Below are positions 45,164-53,399 of a stretch of 64,000 bases of DNA, piece after piece. The translations under genes were made by a program, and so were the position numbers. Source of the stretch: Roseiarcus sp963767245 (GTDB lineage: Bacteria; Pseudomonadota; Alphaproteobacteria; Rhizobiales; Beijerinckiaceae); assembly GCA_963767245.1 (NCBI GenBank), contig CAVYDG010000011.1:620001-684000 (forward strand). Reading direction: 5' to 3'. The notes under the pieces were generated by a model. That model was given only the letters and a program-made list of their open reading frames with translations. It made no database searches and was not told the DNA's origin. How positions within the stretch are numbered: position 1 is the first letter of the stretch; the number at the start of each line of letters is the position of its first letter.

Positions 45164-45562
45164 TCACCCGATCGCGATCTTGCGCGGCTGGGCGTGCTTC
45201 GCCTTGGGCAGGGTGAGCGTCAGGACTCCATCTTCGAGGTTGGCGCTGATCTTCTCCCGGTCGACCTTGTTCGAAAGGGTGAACGAGCGCGCGTAGTGGC
45301 CGACGTTGTATTCGGTATAGACCGGCTCCATGTCCTTGTACTTGGCGAAGTCGATCTGCCCGTCGACCCTCAAGACGTCGTTCTCGAGCGCGATGTCGAG
45401 GTCCTTCTTCTCGACCCCGGGCATTTCCAGAACGACGGCGAGCGCGTCGTCCGTCTCGTGGATGTCGGCGTAGGGCACATAGTAGCGGCCGGGGATCGTC
45501 TTCTCCTCCTTCGCCACCAGCTCTTTCTTCTCGCGCACGCTCAATTCCTGTTTCTCGGCCAT
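45164..45562 (-). CDS. Small heat-shock protein, Hsp20 family
   Basis: A 132-residue alpha-crystallin-type chaperone that holds unfolding proteins. The crystallin domain runs from about residue 30 (YADIHETDDALAVVLEMPGV) to the end; EDGVLTLTLPKAK is the conserved GVLxLxLPK motif. ATG 45562 gives MAEKQELSVREK; an upstream ATG at 45598 is also possible and almost touches the previous gene's stop. It follows another Hsp20 in the same operon. Confidence 0.9.
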   Translation of the reverse strand: MAEKQELSVREKKELVAKEEKTIPGRYYVPYADIHETDDALAVVLEMPGVEKKDLDIALENDVLRVDGQIDFAKYKDMEPVYTEYNVGHYARSFTLSNKVDREKISANLEDGVLTLTLPKAKHAQPRKIAIG

Positions 45563-45599
45563 TGTCGTTTCCCGCTTGGTTCTGGGTTGTGCGGACATG

Positions 45600-46022
45600 T
45601 CACGCCACCTTGATCGACTTCGGCTTCTCGCTTTCGGCCCGCGGCAGGAACAACGCCAGCACGCCGTCGCGATATTCGGCCTTGACCCTGTCGGGGTCGA
45701 TATCGACCGGCATCGTGACCGCCCGGTCGAACTTGCCGGCGAGCCGCTCGCGCCGATGCAGCGCCGCCTTGTCCGGATAGCTCACGGTCTTGGCCCCGGT
45801 GAGCCGGATGGTGCGGCCTTTCACCTGCACGTCGAGATCGGACTTCTTCACGCCCGCAAGCTCGGCGATGATGATGAAGTCGTCGCCTTTTCTGAACACG
45901 TTGACCGGCGGATAGGCGCCGCCGCCGCTCACGGTCGAATCCAGCCACCCGCTCGTCCGATAGGCGTCCAGAGCCTGCTGAAAGCTGGTGAGCGCGTCGA
46001 ACGGATCCATCAATAACGCCAT
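45600..46022 (-). CDS. Small heat-shock protein, Hsp20 family
   Basis: A 140-residue Hsp20. It begins MALLMDPFDALTSFQQALDA and carries the crystallin domain with PPVNVFRKGDDFIIIAELAG, and YRDGVLALFLPRAESEKPK at the end. AAGGAGGAG just upstream fixes ATG 46022. It is the first gene of a two-chaperone operon; the two proteins are only distantly similar, so they probably form different oligomers. Confidence 0.91.
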   Translation of the reverse strand: MALLMDPFDALTSFQQALDAYRTSGWLDSTVSGGGAYPPVNVFRKGDDFIIIAELAGVKKSDLDVQVKGRTIRLTGAKTVSYPDKAALHRRERLAGKFDRAVTMPVDIDPDRVKAEYRDGVLALFLPRAESEKPKSIKVA

Positions 46023-46300
46023 TTTCTCCTCCTTCCCGCTCTCAGGCGGGCGGCGCCGGGCCCCGCCTCGATCCCTTTGGGGCGTTTTGGCACCCACTCG
46101 CCTCGAGCGCCAATCAACTGGGAAGCGGCCGCCGAGCCGTCAAGGGGCGGCGCAGCCGCGGGTTCGGCGATGGTCTGCGGCCGTCACAATACGGTCCGCC
46201 AAGGCGTGAATCTTGTCCCGAATCGGATGGATCGGGGCGCAGGTTGACCGGCCTCGCCTCGATGCCTACGGTCGGCGCCCAAACGAGAGGGAGGACTCGC

Positions 46301-47896
46301 ATGGAACGACGCACGTTTCTGACCGGCGCCGGGGTGGCTGCCCTTCTGCCGGTCGCCGGAGGAGCCGCCGCCAAGGACCAGAGCCCCGGAGACGGCGGAA
46401 CCGGGGCCCGTCTGGCGCCCGACCTCTCCGCGGCCCTGCAAAGATTTCGCGCCACCATTCCGAGCCACTTCGATCGCGAGTACGTCAACAACGCCGTCGT
46501 CCCGTTTTTTCTCGGCAGCATCTTTGCCGGCGAGCGGCCGATTCTGCCGATGATCGACCTGCCGCTCACCAAGCAGGACGCGATCCCCTGGGATTTCTGG
46601 GGCATGCTCTACGAAGACTGGAAGCCGACCCCGTCGGACGGCGTCACGGTTTTTCTCGAGGGGCTCGAGAATCGCGGCGACAACAATCTGCGCAAACGCA
46701 TCTATTTCACCGGGGTCACGCCCGATCTGTACGCGCCGAAATATCAGGCCAAGGTCGTCGACTTTTTCGACAAGCTTCTCGATCCGAAGTTCGCCGACAA
46801 GCCGTTCATGCGTCACTACCTCGACTATTATTGGGACATCTATTGGGATCTGCATCTCGGCGTGAAGGGCGACCGGGTGCCGCCCCAGGTCCGCACCATC
46901 GGCGAGGCCTTCAACACCGTGCTCGCCTACCGCAACCCGCTCAACGAGATCGTCTACGAAAATTACATGACCGTGCGGGCGCTGCGGCCGTTCCTGACCA
47001 AATGGATCGACGAAAAACTCAACGACATCGCGAATGGGCGGATCGCCGATCCGGACAGAACCATCGCCTATTACTGGCTCAAGAACGCGGGCGACGGAAA
47101 ATATTTCGCCAAGCGGGACGTCGTCTTCGAATGCTTCCACAATTTCGTGGCGTTCAGCCAATGGGGCAATTCCATTTTCGGCGTCATGAATCGCCTGAAC
47201 GAAAATGGCGGCGACGCCACGGTCCGGGCGGCGTTCCAGAAAACGATGAGCGGGAGCTTCGACAACGCCAATGGAGCGCCCTACACGCCCCTCGAGCTGC
47301 TGGTGATGGAGCTCTTCCGCACCGTCTCGCCTAACGGCGGAAGCATTTCCGCGATCACCGACACGCGAGCCTCATCGTTCTACGGCGGTTCGCCTTTCGC
47401 GCAGTTCGGCGTGCCCTACGAGCGGCATTCGTACATGAATACGCCCCATACCGAGACGAGTTTCGACCCGCGGCTGTGGAAGGAGCCCGAGCGCTTCGAG
47501 CCGGAGCGATACCTCAGCGTGCCGACCAGCGCCGAGATCGATGAGGCGAAATGCAAGCAGATCGGACTTCCGCGCTGCCCCTTCGACATCACCACGCTTC
47601 CGGTCAGCGACGGGCGCAAAACCGGCATCACCAACAGCGGTTTCGGCACCGTGTTCGCCGTGGCGGACGGCAAACCGGACCCGGTCTGCGATTACGCGGG
47701 ATTTGCTCCGTTCGGCTTTGGCTATCGGCGCTGCCCCGGCGAGCAACTGACGATTGACGTGTTCGCGGATTTCCTGCGCAAGGTTTGGCGCGACAAGATC
47801 ATCTTTCACAACCTCAATCAGCCGAGGCCCGGAAGGGTTCCGGTTGGGCCCGGCGCGGTGATCGACGACGACATCGGATTCGCCCGGCAGGATTAG
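46301..47896 (+). CDS. Exported atypical cytochrome P450
   Basis: A 531-residue heme protein. The P450 heme loop FAPFGFGYRRCPGEQL lies near residue 470 with the axial Cys, the K-helix ExxR is MELFRT near 350, and the meander region PERFEPERY near 400. The N-terminus MERRTFLTGAGVAALLPVAGGAAA is a twin-arginine-type signal. The I-helix position reads FVAFSQWGNSIFG rather than the usual AGxDT, so the oxygen-activating acid-Thr pair is absent, as in peroxide-using or isomerase-type P450s such as CYP74. Start at 46301 has AGGGAGGA upstream. It is followed 15 bp later by an outer-membrane channel. Confidence 0.85.
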   Translation: MERRTFLTGAGVAALLPVAGGAAAKDQSPGDGGTGARLAPDLSAALQRFRATIPSHFDREYVNNAVVPFFLGSIFAGERPILPMIDLPLTKQDAIPWDFWGMLYEDWKPTPSDGVTVFLEGLENRGDNNLRKRIYFTGVTPDLYAPKYQAKVVDFFDKLLDPKFADKPFMRHYLDYYWDIYWDLHLGVKGDRVPPQVRTIGEAFNTVLAYRNPLNEIVYENYMTVRALRPFLTKWIDEKLNDIANGRIADPDRTIAYYWLKNAGDGKYFAKRDVVFECFHNFVAFSQWGNSIFGVMNRLNENGGDATVRAAFQKTMSGSFDNANGAPYTPLELLVMELFRTVSPNGGSISAITDTRASSFYGGSPFAQFGVPYERHSYMNTPHTETSFDPRLWKEPERFEPERYLSVPTSAEIDEAKCKQIGLPRCPFDITTLPVSDGRKTGITNSGFGTVFAVADGKPDPVCDYAGFAPFGFGYRRCPGEQLTIDVFADFLRKVWRDKIIFHNLNQPRPGRVPVGPGAVIDDDIGFARQD

Positions 47897-47911
47897 GCGC
47901 CGGCGCCGGGC

Positions 47912-48838
47912 GTGTACGGCGGCTCGCGCCGGACCAGGTGTTCCGGACTTCTGGCGCCTTTGCTGGGGGTCGCGGGAGCGCTGGCGCTATCCACCGCCGC
48001 GTCCGCCGGGTCTGCGCGCGACTACCTGAACGCGCCGGTCGACTCGTGGCTCGCTGTCTATAACACCGGCTACACGAGCGCGGTGACGCCCGAGGACGGC
48101 GCCGATCTCGTCCCGGGCATCCGCTCGAACGTGTTCGCCCAGTCGCTCGTCCTGACCCGGATCATGGACTATTGGGGCCGCACCGGCGGCCTCTCGATCG
48201 TGCTGCCCTATGCGTTCATCGACACCAGCGCCGGGCCTTTTCGCGCCTCCGCCAACGGCGCGTCGGATATCGGCTTCTTGTGGCAGATGAACATTTTCGG
48301 TGGGCCGGCGTTGACCCGCGCTGAGTTCGCCTCGTTCATTCCGCAGACGTTTTCGAGTTTCCATCTGCTGGTGACGACGCCGATCGGCACCTACAATCCG
48401 ACCTCGCCAATCAACCCGAGCGCGAACCGCTGGATGGTCTCGCCGACGGTGAATTTCAGTTACACGCCTGACCAGGGCTGGAGCTGGATCGAGACCTATG
48501 TCTCGGGGCGATTTTTTTCCGACAACGACAACTACCGCGTCAACGGCGTGCAGACCCTGTCCCAGAAGCCGCTTTTGCGCCTCGAGGAACATCTCAGCCG
48601 CAATGTGACCGACGCGCTGTGGCTGTCGGTGGATGCCTTCTACAATGTCGGCGGCGAAACCAGCATCGATGGCTTCGGCCAGGACAACATGGCCAACACC
48701 CTCAGAATCGGCGCCGGCTTGGGCTTGCGCCTGTGGCGCGGCGCCGACCTTGGCCTCAACTATGAGCGCGTGGTCGCCAAGCCCGTCGGAGAGCCGGACT
48801 CACAGACCGTGCGCTTCACGTTCAGACAATTGTGGTGA
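47912..48838 (+). CDS. Outer-membrane channel, phenol-degradation (MetA) type
   Basis: A 308-residue outer-membrane protein resembling the Phenol_MetA_deg family of hydrophobic-substrate channels. A signal peptide (LLAPLLGVAGALALSTAASA) precedes barrel-type strands (GGLSIVLPYAFIDTS, HLLVTTPIGTYNPTSP, WMVSPTVNFSYTPDQGWSW) and the chain ends RFTFRQLW. The start is a GTG at 47912. With the P450 15 bp upstream on the same strand it forms a probable two-gene operon for uptake and modification of a hydrophobic compound. Confidence 0.75.
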   Translation: MYGGSRRTRCSGLLAPLLGVAGALALSTAASAGSARDYLNAPVDSWLAVYNTGYTSAVTPEDGADLVPGIRSNVFAQSLVLTRIMDYWGRTGGLSIVLPYAFIDTSAGPFRASANGASDIGFLWQMNIFGGPALTRAEFASFIPQTFSSFHLLVTTPIGTYNPTSPINPSANRWMVSPTVNFSYTPDQGWSWIETYVSGRFFSDNDNYRVNGVQTLSQKPLLRLEEHLSRNVTDALWLSVDAFYNVGGETSIDGFGQDNMANTLRIGAGLGLRLWRGADLGLNYERVVAKPVGEPDSQTVRFTFRQLW

Positions 48839-48878
48839 AGCACGCCCAGCGGGTTTCACCCGATTGCGATTTTGGACC

Positions 48879-50174
48879 TCAATCGCCCCACGTCGCAAAC
48901 ATGCCGACCGCGGCCGCCGCCATGACTGCAGTCGCGAGCCAGCCGAAGGTCTTCAGCACCGGGCCGAGGGCAAACTGACGCATGACCGCCCGGCGCGAGC
49001 TTAAGTGCATGATCATGATCATGATCGGCACGGCGGCCACACCGTTGATCACAGCGCTCCAGAACAGCGCCTTGATCGGGTCGAGAGGGGTGAAGTTGAG
49101 GGTGGCGCCAACCAACGTCGCCACGGCGATGGCGCCGTAGAATGCTTTGGCGCTCCGGGGCTTCTGCGACAGTCCGACGTTCCAGCGCATCGCTTCGCCG
49201 AGGGCGTAGGCGGCGCTCCCGGCGAGCACCGGCACGGCAAGCATCCCCGTGCCGACGATACCCAGCGCAAACACGACGAACGCGAACTCGCCGGCGATCG
49301 GCCGCAACGCTTCCGCCGCCTGCGAGGACGTCTGAATGTCCTTTATGCCGTGCGCGTTCAGTGTCGCCGCGGTCGTCAATACGATGAACAGCGCGATGAT
49401 GTTCGAGAGACCCATGCCTACAAGTGTGTCGAGCTCGATACGCGCAAGCTCGCGTGGCGCCTGCTCCGGCGCGTCGACAAGGGGCTTTGCCGCAGGGTCC
49501 TCCTGCTCGTCCTCGACCTCTTCCGCAGCCTGCCAGAAGAAAAGGTAGGGGCTGATGGTCGTCCCGAAAACGGCGACCACGACAGTGAGATAGGCCCCGG
49601 AGAATTCGAGATGCGGCAAGACAAGATAGCGCGCGACGGTCAGCCAGGGCACGCCGACCACAAACACCGTCGCCACATAGGCGAAGAGCGACAGCGTCAG
49701 CCACCGCAAGACCGAAGCATAACGGGTGTAACTCACGAACACTTCGAGCAGGACGGTGACGATCGCGAAACCGCCGATGTAGAGGACGGCTGGGCCCGGG
49801 AGGAGCAGGCCCAAGGCCGCCGCCATTGCGCCAAGGTCCGCTCCGATATTGATCGCGTTGGCGATCAAGAGGAGGCCGACCAGCGTATAGAGCACCGGCG
49901 CCGGATAGTGACGGCGCATGTTTTCGGCGAGGCCACGCCCGGTGACCCGTCCGACGCGGGCGCTGATCATCTGGATCGCGCACATCAGCGGATAGGTGAG
50001 CAGGAGCGTCCAGCCCAGCGTATAGCCAAACTGCGCGCCGGCCTGAGAATAAGTGGCGATGCCGCTCGGATCGTCGTCGGACGCTCCGGTGATCAGGCCC
50101 GGGCCGAGGACGTCCCTGAGTCTCGGCCTGTTGGACGGTTCGATTGCGGCGGCCCCCCTGCCCATGGACGCCAA
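48879..50174 (-). CDS. NRAMP-family divalent metal transporter, divergent
   Basis: A 431-residue membrane protein with about eleven helices. It begins with the NRAMP-type motif GLITGASDDDPSGIATYSQ, where canonical transporters have DPGN in helix 1. In helix 6 GTTISPYLFFWQA replaces the MPH motif. Both are positions of metal ligands, so metal choice may differ from Mn/Fe NRAMPs; NRAMP-related magnesium transporters also lack the methionine. A charged loop (AAEEVEDEQEDPA) follows helix 6. It lies in the inner membrane. The same-strand secreted protein lies upstream. Confidence 0.83.
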   Translation of the reverse strand: MASMGRGAAAIEPSNRPRLRDVLGPGLITGASDDDPSGIATYSQAGAQFGYTLGWTLLLTYPLMCAIQMISARVGRVTGRGLAENMRRHYPAPVLYTLVGLLLIANAINIGADLGAMAAALGLLLPGPAVLYIGGFAIVTVLLEVFVSYTRYASVLRWLTLSLFAYVATVFVVGVPWLTVARYLVLPHLEFSGAYLTVVVAVFGTTISPYLFFWQAAEEVEDEQEDPAAKPLVDAPEQAPRELARIELDTLVGMGLSNIIALFIVLTTAATLNAHGIKDIQTSSQAAEALRPIAGEFAFVVFALGIVGTGMLAVPVLAGSAAYALGEAMRWNVGLSQKPRSAKAFYGAIAVATLVGATLNFTPLDPIKALFWSAVINGVAAVPIMIMIMHLSSRRAVMRQFALGPVLKTFGWLATAVMAAAAVGMFATWGD

Positions 50175-50285
50175 CCGTCGCGCCGCGGCTTTGTGTTTCA
50201 GGTCAACGCGCGGAATATAGCCGCCCTTCTCCGGCGCGCGAGCGCGGAGAGCGGGAAGCTCGAAGCCGGTTACGCCTCAACCCAA

Positions 50286-50309
50286 CCCTCTCCCGTGGAC
50301 GGGAGAGGG
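50286..50309. terminator. Perfect hairpin after the Gly-rich secreted protein
   Basis: CCCTCTCCCG (50286-50295) and CGGGAGAGGG (50300-50309) pair perfectly with a TGGA loop. It is just downstream of the 50321-50893 gene on the minus strand, followed there by TTGGGTTG. The sequence style also resembles dispersed palindromes of high-GC genomes. Confidence 0.5.
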
Positions 50310-50320
50310 GGTGGTCCCTG

Positions 50321-50893
50321 TTACGGGCACTGGTCCCAGAAACCTTGGTGGCGGGTGGAATCGGTGTAGAACCAGCACAGACCCGGCGCGGGCGCCGGGC
50401 CCGCCCAAGTGGCCGCCGCTGCGCCGACGAAGCCGATCGCCGCCCCGGCCGCGATCGCGCCGCCCGGCGCCCAGCGATACCCCGGACGTCCGGCCCAGGC
50501 CCCGCCACGATAGCCATAGCCGCCGCGATACCCGTGGCCATAGCGATTCACGTTCACATTGCGATTGACGTTCCGGTTCACGTTTCGATTAACGTTGTGG
50601 TTGAAGTTACGATTGACGTTGTGATTGAAATTGCGATTCCCACCGTGATGCATCCCGCCACCGCCGCGGTGCATACCGCCCCCGCCGCCGCGATGACCGC
50701 CGCCGCCGCCGTGGCGATGGCCGCCGCCGCCCCCTCTACCGCCGCCGCCTCGGACCTGCGTCAACAGGTCGTCGTTCATATGGGCTGAGGGGTTGGGGCC
50801 GGCGAAAATCTCGATCGCTTCGGCCTGCGGCGCGCCAAAGGCGCAGAGCGTCGCAATGACGACGGCGTGCTTGATGAGACCTAAGCCCTTCAT
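50321..50893 (-). CDS. Secreted Gly/His/Asn-rich protein with GLCWFYTD...GFWDQC tail
   Basis: A 190-residue exported protein of unknown function. Signal peptide MKGLGLIKHAVVIATLCAFG...AEA, a Gly/His-rich region (GGGGHRHGGGGGHRGGGG), an Asn-rich tandem run built from NRNFNHNV and NRNVNRNV, then the zipper GGAIAAGAAIGFVGAAAAT and the tail PAPGLCWFYTD...GFWDQCP. The His-rich part could bind metal; this is inference. ATG 50893 has GGGGAGGAAAG upstream. Paralogue of 38346-38768. Confidence 0.75.
   Translation of the reverse strand: MKGLGLIKHAVVIATLCAFGAPQAEAIEIFAGPNPSAHMNDDLLTQVRGGGGRGGGGGHRHGGGGGHRGGGGGMHRGGGGMHHGGNRNFNHNVNRNFNHNVNRNVNRNVNRNVNVNRYGHGYRGGYGYRGGAWAGRPGYRWAPGGAIAAGAAIGFVGAAAATWAGPAPAPGLCWFYTDSTRHQGFWDQCP
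50548..50642 (-). repeat. Short tandem repeat coding the Asn-rich run
   Basis: Imperfect direct repeats of a roughly 12-base word like CAATCGTAACGT/CAATCGCAACGT, coding NRNV/NHNV tetrapeptides, occur about eight times in a row. Such arrays can change copy number by slippage. Confidence 0.6.
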
Positions 50894-51081
50894 GGTCTTT
50901 CCTCCCCGATGCGGCGCTCTGCAAGCGGCCGCCGCCAATTCAACGGCCATCTGACCTACCGAGGGTAATCGCTTTCACTCAACGGCGCGAGTCCCCAGGG
51001 GTTGTGATCCATTCCCGTGGCCGTCGCGTAACGGATATAGCCGCCGTCGCGTACTGGACAGGAGGCAGGCAGGATCGGGAG

Positions 51082-51477
51082 ATGAGAATGCGGAGCAGGC
51101 GGTGGTTTCTTTGCCTGATGGGCGCGGCGCCGGCGGTGTTCGCCCTGCCAGCCCGGGCGTTTGAGTTTCAGCCGTACGACCCCGCCGCGGTCGAAAAGGC
51201 GATTGCATGGGGCAAGCCGGTCGTGGTCCATGTGCGGGCGTGGTGGTGCCTGCAGTGCCATGCGCAGGCCGCCATCCTCGACAGCCTGAAAAGCGACCCG
51301 GCCTATGACGGGGCGAGCTTCTTCCTGGTCGACTATGACAAACAGAAAGACGTCGTGGCGAAGCTCAATTGCCCGCGCGCGACGCTCATCGCCTATAAGG
51401 GAGGCAAGGAAATCAAGCGCATGTCCTGGGAGACCTCCCGCGACGCGGTCGTCGGCGTCCTGAAGGCCGCGATGTGA
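51082..51477 (+). CDS. Exported thioredoxin-like protein
   Basis: A 131-residue thioredoxin-fold protein. The N-terminus (MRMRSRRWFLCLMGAAPAVFALPARA) is an export signal. The redox motif is WWCLQCHAQAAIL, a CxxC of the type used by periplasmic thioredoxins paired with CcdA. GGGAG precedes the ATG at 51082. Its stop overlaps the start of the CcdA-like gene by 4 bp, indicating translational coupling. It probably receives electrons from that protein. Confidence 0.82.
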   Translation: MRMRSRRWFLCLMGAAPAVFALPARAFEFQPYDPAAVEKAIAWGKPVVVHVRAWWCLQCHAQAAILDSLKSDPAYDGASFFLVDYDKQKDVVAKLNCPRATLIAYKGGKEIKRMSWETSRDAVVGVLKAAM

Positions 51478-52190
51478 ACCCCATTCTGACCTTGCCGCTC
51501 GCCCTGGCGGCGGGAATGCTGACCATCTTCAGCCCCTGCGTGCTGCCGCTGGCGCCGATCGTGGTGGCGAGCGCGCGGGCTCGCGACCCGCGCGGTCCGA
51601 TCGCGCTCGGGTTCGGGCTGGTGGCGACTTTCGGGATCGTCGGCGGGGTTCTCGCCTCGTTCGGGGTCGAATTCGGCGACTCGGCGCTGGCGCGAGCGGC
51701 GTCCGCGGTCATCATGATCGCGATCGGCGCGGCCTTGCTCGTGCCGGCGATCGGCGACCGGATTGAACGGCGGCTCGGTTTCGTCGGCCGCGCGGCCGAG
51801 GTCATGAGCGAACGGCTGCCGAACGCGGGCCTCGCTGGCCAGGCGGCGGCGGGGGTCGTGCTGGCCTTCGCCTGGGCGCCTTGCGCCGGTCCCGTTCTCG
51901 GGGCGGCGCTCATCCTTGCCGCCAAGGGCGGTTCGCTTGTGGCGGCGATCACGACGATGACCGCCTACGCGCTCGGGGCGGCAGGCGCGCTGATCGGCTT
52001 GGGCTATGCGGCTGGCCGGGTCGCCTCGAAGGCGCGCTTCGCCTGGGCGGGCGCCGGCGGCAGGCTTGCGCTCGGCGCGGCGTTCACAATTGTCGGCGCC
52101 GCGGTCCTGACCGGCTTCGATCATCAGATCGAAGCGGTCCTTGTCGCCGCGATGCCCGATTGGCTGACGGCTTTCGCGACCTCGCTCTGA
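51474..52190 (+). CDS. ccdA: CcdA/DsbD-type thiol:disulfide membrane transporter
   Basis: A 238-residue inner-membrane protein with six predicted helices. The two redox Cys lie in TIFSPCVLPLAP and FAWAPCAGPVLG, the CcdA/DsbD-beta signature. It moves reducing equivalents from cytosolic thioredoxin to the periplasm, for cytochrome c maturation or disulfide repair. The GTG at 51474 overlaps the stop of the thioredoxin-like gene (ATGTGA). Confidence 0.88.
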   Translation: MNPILTLPLALAAGMLTIFSPCVLPLAPIVVASARARDPRGPIALGFGLVATFGIVGGVLASFGVEFGDSALARAASAVIMIAIGAALLVPAIGDRIERRLGFVGRAAEVMSERLPNAGLAGQAAAGVVLAFAWAPCAGPVLGAALILAAKGGSLVAAITTMTAYALGAAGALIGLGYAAGRVASKARFAWAGAGGRLALGAAFTIVGAAVLTGFDHQIEAVLVAAMPDWLTAFATSL

Positions 52191-52217
52191 CGCAGCGGGG
52201 CCGCGCCCGTTTGCGCG

Positions 52218-53198
52218 TCATCTTTCGCCGCGGGCGCGTCTCGTTGCGAGCTTCATCACCAGATTGTCGCCGACGCCGGGCCGGCTGAACGGGCAGACCG
52301 CGAGGCAGATGGCGCAGCTCATCGCCTCGTTGAAATAGGGCAGGCACTTGTCGAAGTCGACGTACCAGCGCCGTTCGCCGCGCACCAGCGTCTTCTCCGG
52401 CAGGATCGCCGCGGGCGGACAGGCGTCCACGCAAACGCGGCAATGGAGACAGAAGTCGTCGGCGCCGAATGTCTGGCGCGCGTCTGCAATCAGGGGCGCG
52501 TCGGTGAGCACGCAGGCGAGGCGGAAATTCGAGCCGAACTTGCGATGGATCATCGACCCGTGCTTGCCGAGCTCGCCGAGCCCCGCCTCGATCGCCGGCG
52601 GGATCAGTACGAACGAGCCCGCCATCGGGCCGCCATAGGGAAAAGCGTCGTAGCCTTGCCGGCGCAGCCAATTGGCGAGGCCCTTGGCGGCCAGGATTCC
52701 CCGCCCGTACTGACGTGTGATCTCGACCAGCGAGCGCATCGACGGCGCCTGCTTCATCGCCTCGTAGTCCTGCTCGACCGCGATCACGATCATCCAGGGA
52801 TAATTCGGCGGGTCATCGCCTTCGAACACATAGTCGGCCCACATGGGTGTGACGCCGACGTCGTCAGCGCCGCATTCCGTCGCCGCGCCCTTTACCGCGG
52901 CTGTCAGGGCCTCGGCGGTCATATCGGCTTTGTCCGTGGCGACCGGAACGAGCGGCTGGTCGATCGCCCGCTGCCGTTCCTGTCTCGCCTCCGCGAGCGT
53001 CGGGTCATCGCCGGTGCGCTGATAGAACCAGCGCTGCAGCGCTCCGTGCGGGATCGTATCGGGCGGGCGCCAGTAGATCGGCGATGGACGGCGCGGCGCG
53101 TCTTCGCCGACGCCATTGATCGCATTGCCCGAGACGCCGGGCCAATGGCCCATCTGGTCGTCGCTCGGCGTCCAGACAGGCGTGCTCCGACGGCTCAT
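52218..53198 (-). CDS. 4Fe-4S dicluster protein of the QueG/reductive-dehalogenase-like type
   Basis: A 326-residue Fe-S protein. Two cluster motifs are visible: CLHCRVCVDACPP (CxxCxxCxxxCP) and C-x9-CAICLAVCPF near the C-terminus, the arrangement found in reductive dehalogenases and QueG. Upstream lie AADDVGVTPMWADYVF-like and GGPMAGSFVLIPPAIEAGLGELG, which match the region before the clusters in that superfamily (a cobalamin-binding region in real members). There is no Tat signal, unlike respiratory dehalogenases. The role is unclear: it could be an epoxyqueuosine-reductase relative or a catabolic dehalogenase. Confidence 0.7.
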   Translation of the reverse strand: MSRRSTPVWTPSDDQMGHWPGVSGNAINGVGEDAPRRPSPIYWRPPDTIPHGALQRWFYQRTGDDPTLAEARQERQRAIDQPLVPVATDKADMTAEALTAAVKGAATECGADDVGVTPMWADYVFEGDDPPNYPWMIVIAVEQDYEAMKQAPSMRSLVEITRQYGRGILAAKGLANWLRRQGYDAFPYGGPMAGSFVLIPPAIEAGLGELGKHGSMIHRKFGSNFRLACVLTDAPLIADARQTFGADDFCLHCRVCVDACPPAAILPEKTLVRGERRWYVDFDKCLPYFNEAMSCAICLAVCPFSRPGVGDNLVMKLATRRARGER

Positions 53199-53399
53199 GG
53201 CGCCATCACGGGAATGATTTGAGCCTCCGAACTGCGTGAATCGGTCGGACGGCCGACTATCGCGCCGTCCATGCGACCCGAGATTAAGCGTCAATCGATC
53301 CTTGCGCGTCAAGCTGGCGCGGGCGGCGCGATCAGCTCTCGGGCGGCTTGCGAACTGCCCGAGTTGACTGCTCTATCTTCTCCTCACGGAGCCTCGTCC

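Noticed and set aside
49005..50369. 454-codon plus-strand frame over the NRAMP-like gene
   Set aside because: Antisense shadow; the minus strand has transporter helices and family motifs.
50551..50760. Repeats that could be mistaken for a CRISPR array
   Set aside because: Units are about 12 bases, contiguous and in the reading frame of the Asn/Gly-rich protein; no spacers.
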